Source: Amphritea atlantica (GTDB lineage: Bacteria; Pseudomonadota; Gammaproteobacteria; Pseudomonadales; Balneatricaceae). Taken from it: a stretch of DNA of 64,000 nucleotides. The translations under genes and the position numbers were made by a program. The stretch lies in the NCBI GenBank assembly GCA_024397875.1, contig CP073344.1:2161001-2225000 (forward strand), in the 5' to 3' direction. The notes below the pieces were generated by a model. That model saw only the letters and a program-made list of their open reading frames with translations. It was not told the origin of the DNA and did no database searches. Shown here one piece after another: positions 26,238-35,795 of the stretch (the first letter of the stretch is position 1; each line of letters opens with the position of its first letter).

Positions 26238-27653
26238 ATGAATCAAATACCAGTTAAGGATGTGACTCCAAAGGGCAATAAAGGCGATGATAACTACGAC
26301 CTGTATGCCAAACGTGAGCATATCTATGTAAAGTACTACAAAGGGCTCTTTAAGAACCTGAGGACTATCTCCGGCTTTTTAATGCTGGCAATGTTTTACG
26401 GCTTTTCCTGGATTCAATGGGATGGCCATCAGGCTGTTTTATTTGATCTGCCAAGCCGGCAATTCCATGTATTTGGTTTCACTTTCTGGCCCCAGGATTT
26501 CATGCTGCTCTCCTGGCTGCTGATCATCCTTGCCTTTACCCTGTTCTTTGTCACCGTGTTTGCGGGTCGCCTCTGGTGTGGTTACGCCTGCCCTCAATTT
26601 GTCTGGACCTGGTTTTACATCTGGGCAGAGCGTGTCACTGAAGGTGATCGCAATCAGAGAATGCGGATGGACAAAGCCGGCTGGAGTGGCGAAAAAATCG
26701 CACGCAAAACAGCTAAACATACTATTTGGGCGATAATCGCTGCCGCCTCAGCTATCGCATTTGTCGGCTATTTCACGCCGATTCGCGAACTGATCCCCTC
26801 CGTACTCTCCTGGGATCTGGGCCCCTGGGAAACCTGGTGGATAGGCTTTCTGACAGTAGCAACCTATGCCAATGCTGGCTGGATGCGGGAACAGGTCTGT
26901 ATATACATGTGCCCTTATGCCCGCTTCCAGAGCGTCATGTTTGACCAGGACACACTGGTAATCTCCTATGATAATATCCGCGGAGAAAATCGTGGCAAGC
27001 GTAAAAAGGGGGCCGATTACAAGGCAGAAGGACTGGGCGACTGCATCGACTGTGATAACTGTGTCCATGTCTGCCCGGTCGGTATCGATATCCGTGACGG
27101 ACTGCAATATGAATGTGTTGCCTGCGGCGCCTGTGTCGATGTCTGTGATGATATCATGGACCGTATGGGTTATGAGCGAGGCCTGATTCGCTATACCACC
27201 GAACACGCTCTGGAGGGTGGCAAAACCCATATCCTACGGCCACGACTGATCGGTTACTTTATTGCTATCTGCGCGATGTTCATCGCTTTCAGTTACACCC
27301 TCTATAGCCGGGTGCCACTTGAAGTGGACATTATTCGTGACCGGGGTCAACTATATGTTCAAGCCTCAAACGGTATGATTGAAAACGTATATACTCTCAA
27401 ACTCGCCAATAAGTCGCAGACTGATCACCGTTTCAGCATCGATGTCACTGGCATAGAGGGAATTACAATGGCAGGTGACCGCGAAGTCCTGATACGTACA
27501 GGCGAACTGCTGGAACACCCTATCAGCCTTCAGGCAGACCCCCGCTTCCTTGAACGTCCGAACTACGATATTACCTTTCGGGTTCAGGCGCTGGATGATG
27601 AGAGTATTCTGGTGGAAGAGGACAATCGCTTTATTAGCCCTGTGAAACGCTAA
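26238..27653 (+). CDS. ccoG: Cytochrome c oxidase accessory protein CcoG (RdxA/FixG)
   Basis: A 471-residue membrane protein with two 4Fe-4S clusters, involved in copper reduction for cbb3 assembly. About five helices are seen. The ferredoxin-type motifs are CIDCDNCVHVCPVG and CVACGACVDVCDD. A pair of motifs CGYACPQ and CIYMCPYARFQ marks the family, and the C-terminus has an Ig-like FixG domain. The start at 26238 (MNQIPVK) has GAGG 6 nt upstream. The frame is open 18 nt further to a TTG. Confidence 0.96.
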   Translation: MNQIPVKDVTPKGNKGDDNYDLYAKREHIYVKYYKGLFKNLRTISGFLMLAMFYGFSWIQWDGHQAVLFDLPSRQFHVFGFTFWPQDFMLLSWLLIILAFTLFFVTVFAGRLWCGYACPQFVWTWFYIWAERVTEGDRNQRMRMDKAGWSGEKIARKTAKHTIWAIIAAASAIAFVGYFTPIRELIPSVLSWDLGPWETWWIGFLTVATYANAGWMREQVCIYMCPYARFQSVMFDQDTLVISYDNIRGENRGKRKKGADYKAEGLGDCIDCDNCVHVCPVGIDIRDGLQYECVACGACVDVCDDIMDRMGYERGLIRYTTEHALEGGKTHILRPRLIGYFIAICAMFIAFSYTLYSRVPLEVDIIRDRGQLYVQASNGMIENVYTLKLANKSQTDHRFSIDVTGIEGITMAGDREVLIRTGELLEHPISLQADPRFLERPNYDITFRVQALDDESILVEEDNRFISPVKR

Positions 27654-27687
27654 GCAAAGCCTACCCTCCCCCATTTGACTGAGTTAG

Positions 27688-27728
27688 AATAGCTGCCGGA
27701 TTCACCTCCGTGCAGCTATTTCTTTTTT
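27688..27728 (+). terminator. Terminator or attenuator between ccoG and ccoH
   Basis: The arms AATAGCTGC (27688-27696) and GCAGCTATT (27712-27720) form a 9-bp stem with a 15-nt loop. TCTTTTTT follows. The ribosome-binding site of ccoH begins only a few bases later, leaving no room for a new promoter between. Confidence 0.7.
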
Positions 27729-27738
27729 AAGGAAACAT

Positions 27739-28245
27739 ATGACTGATCAACAAATCGGACCCTGGTTTAAACAGCCCTGGCTGTGGTTTATTCTTGCCCC
27801 GCTGATTGCAACCGTCCTCTACTCCACCGTGTACATTACAGCATCGATTGTTACTAACGATGGGGTGGTACTTGAGGAATACACCAAAAAGGCTAAAGCG
27901 TTCCACAAAGACAACCGGCTTAATGAAGCTGCCCAGCAACTTGGACTGAGTGCAACACTGAGATTTGACACGATGACCAGTGATATTAATCTGGAACTGA
28001 TCAGTGCCAAAGGAGAGCCGTTACCAGAACAGCTGCAACTCACCCTTGGTCACCCAACCAAAGCCAGCCTTGATATCAATATCACACTGCACCAACTTAA
28101 ACCGGGCCACTATGCCGGCGAGCTGAATAACTCGCTCAAGGGCGATAAGAAACTTATCATCAGCCCGGTAAACAAGGAGTGGCAGCTGGTAAAAGAAGCT
28201 GAACCACCTTACGACCAGACTAACTTCACATTTGGCAATTTGTAA
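27739..28245 (+). CDS. ccoH: FixH/CcoH family cbb3 assembly protein
   Basis: A 168-residue protein with one N-terminal membrane helix (residues 11-32, WLWFILAPLIATVLYSTVY). A periplasmic domain carries the FixH-type FHKDNRLNEAAQQLGL segment. CcoH interacts with CcoN during assembly of the cbb3 complex. AAGGAA lies just before the ATG. ccoI begins 3 nt after its stop, so translation is probably coupled. A hairpin with a T-run lies directly upstream (27688-27728). Confidence 0.92.
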   Translation: MTDQQIGPWFKQPWLWFILAPLIATVLYSTVYITASIVTNDGVVLEEYTKKAKAFHKDNRLNEAAQQLGLSATLRFDTMTSDINLELISAKGEPLPEQLQLTLGHPTKASLDINITLHQLKPGHYAGELNNSLKGDKKLIISPVNKEWQLVKEAEPPYDQTNFTFGNL

Positions 28246-28248
28246 TCG

Positions 28249-30720
28249 GTGATGAATGCCTCTGAAGGTAATCTGCACGAACATCGTGACTGCTTTCACT
28301 GCGGTCTCGATATCCCTGCAGGCAGCCAGTTCTTTACCATTATAGGCGGACAAGCACGTCAGATGTGCTGTCCGGGCTGCCAGGCAGTTGCCCAGGTCAT
28401 CGCTGATGGCGGCCTGGAAAATTATTACAAACACCGCACCTCCGAAGCCTCGTCGCCTGAATCTGTCAGCGCCAGCGAGCAGTTGCAGGCGGAGTTCGAG
28501 CTTTATAACCATCCCAGTGTACAGCAGCACTTTGTTGCCGAACTGGAGGATGGCAGCAAACAGGCAACACTGGTTATCGAAGGGATCACCTGCGCCGCCT
28601 GTGTCTGGCTGCTTGAGCATCATATCAGTTCACTCGAAGGGGTAATGGTTGCCAGCGTCAACCTGACTAATCATCGTGCCCGGGTGCAGTGGGATGAACA
28701 GAAGATCCATCTCAGCGACATCTTTATAGCGATGCACAGTATCGGCTATCAGGGACACCCCTATCACCCTGACAAAGAAGAACAACTGCTGGAACAGGAG
28801 ACTAAACAGGCAATGCGCAGACTGGGCATTGCCGGGGTCTTTACCATGCAGATTATGATGCTCGCCGTGGCCCTTTACACCGGCGCCGGAGCAAGCCTCG
28901 AAGCCGATAATGAAAACTTTATACGCTGGGCCAGCCTGGCATTAGCAACACCGGTGGTTTTTTATGCCTCAAGACCTTTCTTTCTGGCGGCGCTGCGAGA
29001 CCTCCGAACCCGCCATCTGACGATGGATCTGCCGGTATCAATCGCAATCGGCGGAGCCTATATAGCCAGCATCTGGGCGACTGTCACCGCCAGCGGCGAA
29101 GTCTATTACGACTCTGTCAGCATGTTCACCTTCTTCCTGCTGATCGGCCGATTCCTGGAGATGAAAGCCCGTCACAGAACCGGGAAAGCGGGCAACGCAC
29201 TACTCAACCTGCTACCGGCCAGCGCAATCCTCTATACCGATGAAGGTGAAAAAATTGTTGCCGCAAATGAGCTGCAGCAGGGCAACCGGATTCTGGTGAA
29301 GCCCGGCCATACGATCCCCGCTGACGGCATCATTATCAAGGGCAACAGCAGCATCGATGAGTCTGCGCTCACCGGCGAGTACCTGCCCCTGACTAAGCGC
29401 GCAGGGGACCGGGTCGTTGGCGGCACCATCAATGTTGAGAATCCGATCGATCTTGAAGTCACTCAGGTCGGCGCAAGCTCGCAGCTATCTTCTATTGTGC
29501 GCCTGCTGGAACGGGCCCATGAAGAGAAACCCAAAGTAGCCCGACTGGCGGACGCGGTGTCCGGTTATTTTGTCACTGCGGTGCTCATCGTTGCGACCTC
29601 CGTCGGACTGGTATGGTGGCAGATAAACCCCGATCACGCCTTCTGGGTGACTCTCTCGGTTCTGGTTGTTACCTGCCCATGTGCGCTGTCACTGGCGACC
29701 CCGACGGCACTGACAGCGGCCACAGGAACCTTGCGCCAACACGGTTTACTGATTACCCGGGGCCATGTTCTGGAAAGCCTGGCCAGGGCGACCCATATTG
29801 TCTTCGATAAAACCGGTACCCTGACAGAGGGCAATCTGTCGCTGCAGAGCACTACCCCGCTCTCTTCACTGACCGCTCAGGAGTGCCTCGAGATTGCCGC
29901 TTCGCTGGAAGCCCACTCAGAACATCCTATCGCACAGGCGTTCCACCGCATCAGTCAGTTAAATCAGGTTAATGCCGCAGAGGAACTCAATAATCATGTA
30001 GGCCAGGGACTGGAAGGCTGTATTGACGGTCAGCGCTACTTTATCGGAAAACCCCGTTTCGCCAGTCAGTTCTGCGACAAACAGCTGGATTTCGCCGACG
30101 CACCCGACAGCCAGGGGCAATGGCTTCTGCTTGCCAGTGAAACTGAACCACTGGCCTGGTTTGGACTGAATGACCCGGCCCGCAAGCAAGCGGCCAGCAT
30201 GGTTCAACAGTTACAAAAGATGGGGCTTGAGGTACAGATGCTCACCGGTGACAGTTCTGCCGCCGTTGAACATATCGCCCGGCAGCTGAAGATCGATACC
30301 GTGATCTCCGGTGTCAGTCCGGAACAAAAACTGCAGCATATCCAACAGCTTCAGGATAACGGTGCTCAGTTGGTGATGGTCGGTGACGGCATTAATGATA
30401 TCCCGGTACTGGCCGGAGCCCAGACATCAATTGCAATGGGCTCAGCCACTGATCTGGCGAAAACCAATGCCGATGCCGTACTCATCTCCAGCGAGCTGAT
30501 GCGCCTGCCACAGGCGTTGCGACTGGCTAAACGTACTCGCGCGAATATCCGCCAGAATCTTGGCTGGGCAATTCTCTATAACCTGATAGCCCTGCCACTG
30601 GCTGCTGCCGGTATGATCGCTCCATGGATGGCGGCTATCGGTATGTCCGCCAGCTCACTGGTAGTGGTAGGTAACGCCCTGCGCCTGACTAAACTTGACC
30701 GGTCGGATCGGTTAGAATAG
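28249..30720 (+). CDS. ccoI: Copper-translocating P-type ATPase CcoI (FixI)
   Basis: An 823-residue P1B-type ATPase that exports copper from the cytoplasm for cbb3 oxidase assembly. A Cys-rich N-terminal segment (CFHCG and CCPGC) precedes a heavy-metal-associated domain with GITCAACVW. Eight helices follow, with the metal-path motif CPCALS. The phosphorylation site Asp520 lies in DKTGTLT, and the HP motif SEHPIAQA and hinge GDGINDIP follow. The double N-terminal Cys motif is typical of CcoI rather than CopA. Start GTG 28249 or ATG 28252 cannot be told apart. Confidence 0.96.
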   Translation: MMNASEGNLHEHRDCFHCGLDIPAGSQFFTIIGGQARQMCCPGCQAVAQVIADGGLENYYKHRTSEASSPESVSASEQLQAEFELYNHPSVQQHFVAELEDGSKQATLVIEGITCAACVWLLEHHISSLEGVMVASVNLTNHRARVQWDEQKIHLSDIFIAMHSIGYQGHPYHPDKEEQLLEQETKQAMRRLGIAGVFTMQIMMLAVALYTGAGASLEADNENFIRWASLALATPVVFYASRPFFLAALRDLRTRHLTMDLPVSIAIGGAYIASIWATVTASGEVYYDSVSMFTFFLLIGRFLEMKARHRTGKAGNALLNLLPASAILYTDEGEKIVAANELQQGNRILVKPGHTIPADGIIIKGNSSIDESALTGEYLPLTKRAGDRVVGGTINVENPIDLEVTQVGASSQLSSIVRLLERAHEEKPKVARLADAVSGYFVTAVLIVATSVGLVWWQINPDHAFWVTLSVLVVTCPCALSLATPTALTAATGTLRQHGLLITRGHVLESLARATHIVFDKTGTLTEGNLSLQSTTPLSSLTAQECLEIAASLEAHSEHPIAQAFHRISQLNQVNAAEELNNHVGQGLEGCIDGQRYFIGKPRFASQFCDKQLDFADAPDSQGQWLLLASETEPLAWFGLNDPARKQAASMVQQLQKMGLEVQMLTGDSSAAVEHIARQLKIDTVISGVSPEQKLQHIQQLQDNGAQLVMVGDGINDIPVLAGAQTSIAMGSATDLAKTNADAVLISSELMRLPQALRLAKRTRANIRQNLGWAILYNLIALPLAAAGMIAPWMAAIGMSASSLVVVGNALRLTKLDRSDRLE

Positions 30721-30747
30721 CTATAACAACCTGAGTGAAGTATTGCT

Positions 30748-30939
30748 ATGTCAATTATCTACCTGCTTATTCCAATCGCCATTGCCCTTGCAGGCGTTGC
30801 GATCTGGGGCTTTTTCTGGTCGGTTAACAATGGTCAGTTAGACGACCTCGAATCTCCCGCCCACAGTATTTTATATGACGATGATGAGCACCTGATCCCC
30901 GACGACGCCAAGCCGCCAAAGTCTGTAGAAAAACAGTAA
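30748..30939 (+). CDS. ccoS: cbb3 oxidase assembly protein CcoS
   Basis: A 63-residue membrane protein with one N-terminal helix (residues 3-22) and the family pattern WSVNNGQLDDLESPAHSIL followed by an acidic tail. CcoS is needed to insert heme and copper cofactors into cbb3 oxidase. Its stop codon overlaps the start of the next gene by one base (TAATG). Confidence 0.95.
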   Translation: MSIIYLLIPIAIALAGVAIWGFFWSVNNGQLDDLESPAHSILYDDDEHLIPDDAKPPKSVEKQ

Positions 30940-31613
30940 TGACAGAACCGTTATCGGCTCTCACTGCCCTGCTCCTGGGGCTATTGGGAAGCGCCCACTG
31001 CCTGGGCATGTGTGGTGGAATATCCAGTGCAGTCGCCATGGGTATTGATCGGAAAAACCAGCAACCGGTGTTGCTGTTGCTCGGATTCAATGTTGGCCGT
31101 ATCGCCAGTTATACCCTTGCCGGAGCTCTGCTCGGCAGCATTGGCTGGCTGATCCGTTCACCGGAAGTGGCTCTTTTTTTACGCTGCTTTGCGGGCGTAA
31201 TCCTTATTTTAATGGGACTCTATGTCGCGCAAATCTGGAAAGCTCTGGCCTATTTAGAAAAGCAGGGCAATCTGCTTTGGCGGCATATCCAGCCCCTCAG
31301 CCGGCAACTTTTACCGGTGCGCAACCCGCTTCAGGCTGTCGCGCTTGGAGCCCTCTGGGGATGGCTACCCTGCGGCCTGATATACAGCACACTGATCTGG
31401 AGCGCCACGGCCAGCGACTGGCAAACCTCGGCCCTGCTGATGGCCTGTTTTGGGCTGGGAACGATACCGGCGATGCTGGCTACCGGACTGCTGGCCAGCC
31501 AGGTTCAGTCGCTACTGAAAAACCGTAAAGCCCAGACGATTGCCGGGCTACTGATTATACTGTTCGGCCTGTACACCATCCCCTGGCGGGGACTGGTTTC
31601 AGGCCTTACTTGA
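30939..31613 (+). CDS. TauE/SafE-like (DsbD-2 type) membrane protein of the cco cluster
   Basis: A 224-residue protein with about six helices. The first helix holds the motif GSAHCLGMCGG, and a matching LWGWLPCGLIYS lies in the second half. The paired Cys motifs resemble DsbD-like transporters and suggest copper or reductant handling, which is inference. The gene stands at this place (after ccoS, before hemN) in Pseudomonas too. The stop codon lies inside the FNR box of hemN. Confidence 0.88.
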   Translation: MTEPLSALTALLLGLLGSAHCLGMCGGISSAVAMGIDRKNQQPVLLLLGFNVGRIASYTLAGALLGSIGWLIRSPEVALFLRCFAGVILILMGLYVAQIWKALAYLEKQGNLLWRHIQPLSRQLLPVRNPLQAVALGALWGWLPCGLIYSTLIWSATASDWQTSALLMACFGLGTIPAMLATGLLASQVQSLLKNRKAQTIAGLLIILFGLYTIPWRGLVSGLT

Positions 31614-31650
31614 TAAACATCAATACCGGTTCGGTTAAAATCACTATAAT
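31610..31650 (+). promoter_or_regulatory. FNR-activated class II promoter of hemN
   Basis: A perfect FNR box TTGATAAACATCAA (31610-31623) is followed by a perfect -10 hexamer TATAAT (31645-31650). If transcription starts about 7 nt later, the box is centred near -41, the canonical class II position. The box overlaps the stop codon of the upstream gene. Confidence 0.9.
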
Positions 31651-31680
31651 CGGGCCTTTGCAGTAAAAGTGAGAAATGTT

Positions 31681-33072
31681 GTGACGCAGAATAATCTGAT
31701 TAAATGGGATCTCGACCTGATCCGCCGCTATGATCTGTCTGGCCCCCGGTATACCTCTTACCCTACTGCGATTCAGTTTGATCCTGAACTTTCTGCTACC
31801 GACCTGGTAAGCACCGGCCAGCGAACAGCCGATCATAGCGCACCGTTATCACTCTATGTTCACATCCCCTTCTGTGCCCATGTTTGTTACTACTGCGCCT
31901 GTAATAAGGTGATCACCCGTAACCGTAAAAAAGCTCAGCCCTATCTCGATACTCTGTATAAAGAGATGGCTCAACTGTCAGAGTGGTATGCAGACGACCG
32001 CACCGTTGAACAGCTTCACTTTGGTGGTGGCACGCCAACCTTCATCAGCAACGGGCAGATGATCGAACTGATGCAGAAGCTGCGCGATAACTTCAAACTG
32101 CTGGATGATGATTCCGGAGACTACTCTATCGAGATAGATCCCCGCGAAGTGGATCACGAAATGCTCAAAGTACTGCGCGAGATCGGTTTTAACCGGGTCA
32201 GCTTTGGGGTTCAGGATATCGAGCTTAAAGTTCAACAGGCAGTCAACCGGGTTCAGCCAGTAGAAGAGATCGCTGACGTACTGCATGAAGCCCGTCGTCT
32301 CGGGTTTCGTTCAATCAATATTGATCTGATCTACGGTCTGCCACACCAGACCCTGGAGAGCTTTACCAAAACGCTGGACACCATTATCGAGCTGAGTCCC
32401 GACCGGCTGTCAGTGTTCAACTATGCCCATATGCCGGACCGGTTCCGCTCCCAGAGCCATATCAAAGCTGAAGACCTGCCCAGTCCGGAAACCAAGCTGG
32501 CGATCCTGGAAACCACCATCAGCAAACTGTGTGACGCAGGCTATGTTTATATCGGTATGGATCACTTTGCCAAGCCGGATGATGAGCTGGCACTGGCCCA
32601 GCAAAGCGGCAAACTCCACCGCAACTTCCAGGGGTATACCACTCACAGTGATTGTGACCTGGTCGCGATGGGCGTCTCGTCTATCAGCCAGATCGGTGAC
32701 GTTTACTACCAGAATGAGCATGATATGAGCGCCTACACCGGGGCCGTTGAAGATCACCACTATGCCATTAAACGCGGTGTTACACTGACCCGGGATGACC
32801 GGATCCGACGTGCCGTTATCACCCAGTTAATCTGTCACTTTCAGCTACAGATGGAAGACTTTGAACAACAGTTCGATATCCGCTTCAGTGAATATTTTGC
32901 TGATGAGTTACAGGAACTGGATAGATTTACCGGTGACGGACTGATTATTCTGACTGAAAAAAGTATCGAAGTAACTCCCGCCGGACGACTGCTGATCCGC
33001 CGTATCTGTATGGCATTTGATGCCTATATACCCAAGCAGCAACCGACCAAAGGGTTCTCCCGTATCATTTGA
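31681..33072 (+). CDS. hemN: Oxygen-independent coproporphyrinogen III oxidase
   Basis: A 463-residue radical SAM enzyme that makes protoporphyrinogen IX for heme without oxygen. The cluster motif is Cys65-x3-Cys69-x2-Cys72 in FCAHVCYYC. FGGGTPTF and SFGVQD are family-typical, as is the N-terminus WDLDLIRRYDLSGPRYTSYPT. I chose GTG 31681, giving MTQNN and a length close to E. coli HemN, over GTG 31669. AAGTGAG lies before it. The FNR box upstream fits a role at low oxygen, when heme for cbb3 oxidase is needed. Confidence 0.95.
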   Translation: MTQNNLIKWDLDLIRRYDLSGPRYTSYPTAIQFDPELSATDLVSTGQRTADHSAPLSLYVHIPFCAHVCYYCACNKVITRNRKKAQPYLDTLYKEMAQLSEWYADDRTVEQLHFGGGTPTFISNGQMIELMQKLRDNFKLLDDDSGDYSIEIDPREVDHEMLKVLREIGFNRVSFGVQDIELKVQQAVNRVQPVEEIADVLHEARRLGFRSINIDLIYGLPHQTLESFTKTLDTIIELSPDRLSVFNYAHMPDRFRSQSHIKAEDLPSPETKLAILETTISKLCDAGYVYIGMDHFAKPDDELALAQQSGKLHRNFQGYTTHSDCDLVAMGVSSISQIGDVYYQNEHDMSAYTGAVEDHHYAIKRGVTLTRDDRIRRAVITQLICHFQLQMEDFEQQFDIRFSEYFADELQELDRFTGDGLIILTEKSIEVTPAGRLLIRRICMAFDAYIPKQQPTKGFSRII

Positions 33073-33159
33073 TACGGGAAATACTTCACCCGGTTGGCAA
33101 TTTAGTAGATAATTACCCGCAGGCAAAGTCTAATATCACAATGAAAACAGGACATAGTT

Positions 33160-33939
33160 ATGGGCAACCATAAGGCATCTGAAGGGAAACTTCACAGCTT
33201 AAGGCAGGTTCATTGCAACACTTGTAGTCTCAGTTCATTATGTCTGCCCGTGTCTCTGGATATGACAGAGATGGACCGGCTGGACGATATTATCGACAAG
33301 AGCCGGCCGTTGAAAAAAGGTGAACATCTGTTTCATCAGGGTGAACCGTTCTCCTCGGTTTATGCCATTCGTGCCGGCACAATAAAAACATACACCCTCA
33401 CCAATGAAGGAGAGGAGCAGATAACCGGCTTCTACTTCCCGGGTGAAATGGTGGGCATGAGCGGTTTCGACAGTGAGCAATACCCTGTTTCCGCGAAAAT
33501 GCTGGAAACCACCACCGTCTGTGAAATACCGTTCGAGCGACTCGACGAACTATCGGGTCAGATGCCTGAGCTACGGCGTCAGATACTACGAACGCTGAGC
33601 AAAGAGATACGCGATGATCAGCAGATGATGCTGTTACTCAGTAAGAAGAATGCGGAGCAGCGGGTCGCGACGTTCCTGGTCAAGCTCTCCACCCGCTATA
33701 AAGCACGTGGTTACTCGGCTTCCCAATTCCGCCTGTCTATGTCAAGAAATGAGATCGGTAACTACCTCGGGCTGGCAGTCGAGACCGTCAGCCGCATCTT
33801 CACCCGCTTCCAGAAGATGGAGTTAGTCCGTGTTGATGGCAAAGAGATAGAGCTGAGCAACCTGGAAGAGATCTACAACCTGTCCGGCGAATCTCATGAT
33901 GCCGACTACAGCGAAGACAAGTCCTGTCCGCACGCATGA
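33160..33939 (+). CDS. fnr: FNR/Anr family oxygen-sensing transcription regulator
   Basis: A 259-residue CRP-family regulator with an oxygen-labile 4Fe-4S cluster. The cluster Cys are C19, C22 and C28 ([11 protein letters not shown]) plus C121 (TTVCEI), the same pattern as E. coli FNR. A cyclic-nucleotide-like beta-roll follows, then a winged helix with the recognition helix ETVSRIF, whose E-x2-S-R contacts TTGAT half-sites. Three matching boxes are found in this window (6283, 22599, 31610). The position between hemN and apt is as for anr in Pseudomonas. Confidence 0.96.
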   Translation: MGNHKASEGKLHSLRQVHCNTCSLSSLCLPVSLDMTEMDRLDDIIDKSRPLKKGEHLFHQGEPFSSVYAIRAGTIKTYTLTNEGEEQITGFYFPGEMVGMSGFDSEQYPVSAKMLETTTVCEIPFERLDELSGQMPELRRQILRTLSKEIRDDQQMMLLLSKKNAEQRVATFLVKLSTRYKARGYSASQFRLSMSRNEIGNYLGLAVETVSRIFTRFQKMELVRVDGKEIELSNLEEIYNLSGESHDADYSEDKSCPHA

Positions 33940-33954
33940 TCTTCTGTTTGAATT

Positions 33955-33988
33955 GAAAAATACCCGCGGTAGGCGGGTATTATTTTTA
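33955..33988 (+). terminator. Terminator after fnr
   Basis: The stem TACCCGC / GCGGGTA (33961-33967 and 33973-33979) with a GGTAG loop is followed by a T-rich stretch. It separates fnr from apt. Confidence 0.8.
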
Positions 33989-34015
33989 TAGCCCTAGTGT
34001 TTTAAGGTAACCCTG

Positions 34016-34558
34016 ATGAGTTTCGATGAATGTTATATCAAGTCCGTAATGCGCACGATACCGGACTGGCCAGAACCCGGAGTAATGTTCAGAGATATAA
34101 CCCCACTGTTTAAAGACCCTAAAGCGTTGCGAATGATTGCAGATTCTTTCATTCAGCGCTATATCGATACTGAAGTGACACATATTGCCAGTATCGACGC
34201 CCGCGGTTTCCTGTTTGGCTCCATTATGGCCTATCAGTTAAATATTCCACTGGTGCTGGTGCGTAAAAAAGGCAAGCTTCCCGGTAAAACCATCCATCGT
34301 GAATATGCGCTTGAGTATGGTACTGCCGCAGTGGAGATGCAGGTCGATGCGGTCTCTGAAGGCGATAAAGTGCTGATCTTTGACGATCTGATCGCAACGG
34401 GGGGAACCATTCTGGCAGCCAGCACTATCATTAAAGAGCTCGGTGCAGAGGTTTACGAAGCGGCGGCACTGATCGACCTGCCTGACCTGCATGGCTCTGA
34501 ACTGATTCAGCAAGCAGGCATTCCGGTCTATACCCTGCTGGCTTACGAAGGCCTCTGA
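34016..34558 (+). CDS. apt: Adenine phosphoribosyltransferase
   Basis: A 180-residue enzyme of purine salvage that makes AMP from adenine and PRPP. The PRPP-binding motif VLIFDDLIATGGT lies near residues 120-132, after IPDWPEPGVMFRDITPL and RGFLFG, both typical of Apt. The length fits the family. TAAGGT lies upstream of the ATG. A terminator separates it from fnr, so the adjacency is syntenic rather than operonic. Confidence 0.97.
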   Translation: MSFDECYIKSVMRTIPDWPEPGVMFRDITPLFKDPKALRMIADSFIQRYIDTEVTHIASIDARGFLFGSIMAYQLNIPLVLVRKKGKLPGKTIHREYALEYGTAAVEMQVDAVSEGDKVLIFDDLIATGGTILAASTIIKELGAEVYEAAALIDLPDLHGSELIQQAGIPVYTLLAYEGL

Positions 34559-34702
34559 TCTCCCGGAGGGAGCTATGCACCCATAGCCCCCTGACCCATC
34601 ACTTTCGCGCTGACTACCGACTATCGGTTAACCGGTCAGCGCATGTCGGTTATCGCTTTACAATAGCCACTCTTTTTTTATCTGTTATTAAGGGCTCATC
34701 TT

Positions 34703-35617
34703 ATGTGGTTCAAAAATGCCATCTTTTACCGTTTCACTCAGCCATTTAGCTATACCCCCGAAGCCCTTGAAGAGAAGCTCAGTGAGAAAGCCTTTACCCC
34801 CTGCGGCAGCCAGGAACTGAGCCGCTTTGGCTGGGTCAGCCCCAGCGGCGGACTGTCTGATATGCTGGTGCATGCAGGCAACGGTTTCATGCTTATCGCG
34901 GCCCAGAAAGAGGACAAGATCATCCCTTCTCAGGTTATCCGTCAGCAACTGGATAACCGGGTGAAAGTGATCGAAGACGAACAGGCACGAAAAGTTTATA
35001 AGAAAGAGAAGGATCAGCTTAAAGATGAGATAGTTCTGGACCTGCTGCCCCGCGCATTCAGTAAATTCCAGACAACCTGGGCGCTGCTTGCTCCGCAACA
35101 TAATCTGTTAATTGTCGATGCCAGCAGCCACAAACGGGCAGAAGAGCTGCTCAGTCATCTGCGCAGCCTGCTGGGTTCCCTGCCAGTTGTTCTGCCGGAT
35201 GTTAACCAGTCGCCCTCTGCTGTCATGTCTAACTGGCTGGAGCAGCCTGGCGAGCGTTACACAGGCCTGGAACCGATGGATGAGTGCGAACTCAGAGACA
35301 GCGCGGTAGAGACCGGCATCATCCGCTGCAAAGGCCAGGATCTCGATAGCGATGAAATACGCCATCACCTGGAAGCTGGCAAACGGGTGGTTAAGCTGGC
35401 ACTGGAGTGGCAGGAAAGCATCAACTTTATCCTCCAGGATGACCTGTGCATAAAGCGTATTAAGTTGTCAGATCAGCTGAAAGAGAAACTCGATCAGGAC
35501 AGCCCCGATGAGGCGTTTGCCCAGTTTGATGCCGAGTTTGTGCAGATGTCACTGGAAATGACCCGTCTGATTCCGGCACTAACAGAAGCGTTTGGCGGTG
35601 AAGCTCAGCGCCCCTGA
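34703..35617 (+). CDS. rdgC: Recombination-associated protein RdgC
   Basis: A 304-residue DNA-binding protein that forms a ring-shaped dimer around duplex DNA and limits RecA action. The N-terminus MWFKNAIFYRFT, then CGSQELSRFGWVSP and LLPRAFSKFQTTW, matches the family, and the length is standard. It is a single gene between apt and a terminator. Confidence 0.95.
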   Translation: MWFKNAIFYRFTQPFSYTPEALEEKLSEKAFTPCGSQELSRFGWVSPSGGLSDMLVHAGNGFMLIAAQKEDKIIPSQVIRQQLDNRVKVIEDEQARKVYKKEKDQLKDEIVLDLLPRAFSKFQTTWALLAPQHNLLIVDASSHKRAEELLSHLRSLLGSLPVVLPDVNQSPSAVMSNWLEQPGERYTGLEPMDECELRDSAVETGIIRCKGQDLDSDEIRHHLEAGKRVVKLALEWQESINFILQDDLCIKRIKLSDQLKEKLDQDSPDEAFAQFDAEFVQMSLEMTRLIPALTEAFGGEAQRP

Positions 35618-35651
35618 ATAGTTAACACTTCTCTATTCTATTGATCTATAT

Positions 35652-35693
35652 AACGCTGGTGCACTGATCTCTTTCGGGCACCGGCGTTTTTTT
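35652..35693 (+). terminator. Terminator after rdgC
   Basis: AACGCTGGTGC (35652-35662) pairs with GCACCGGCGTT (35678-35688), with one G-T pair, and is followed by Ts. It lies 34 nt behind the rdgC stop. Confidence 0.85.
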
Positions 35694-35795
35694 ATTCAGC
35701 GCCGCGGCTAAGTGGAACTGAATAAAATAACTTACTGTTTGAACTTAGCCACTCTCTGTGTAGACTACCCCCATCCAGCAGATCAGGACCATTCA

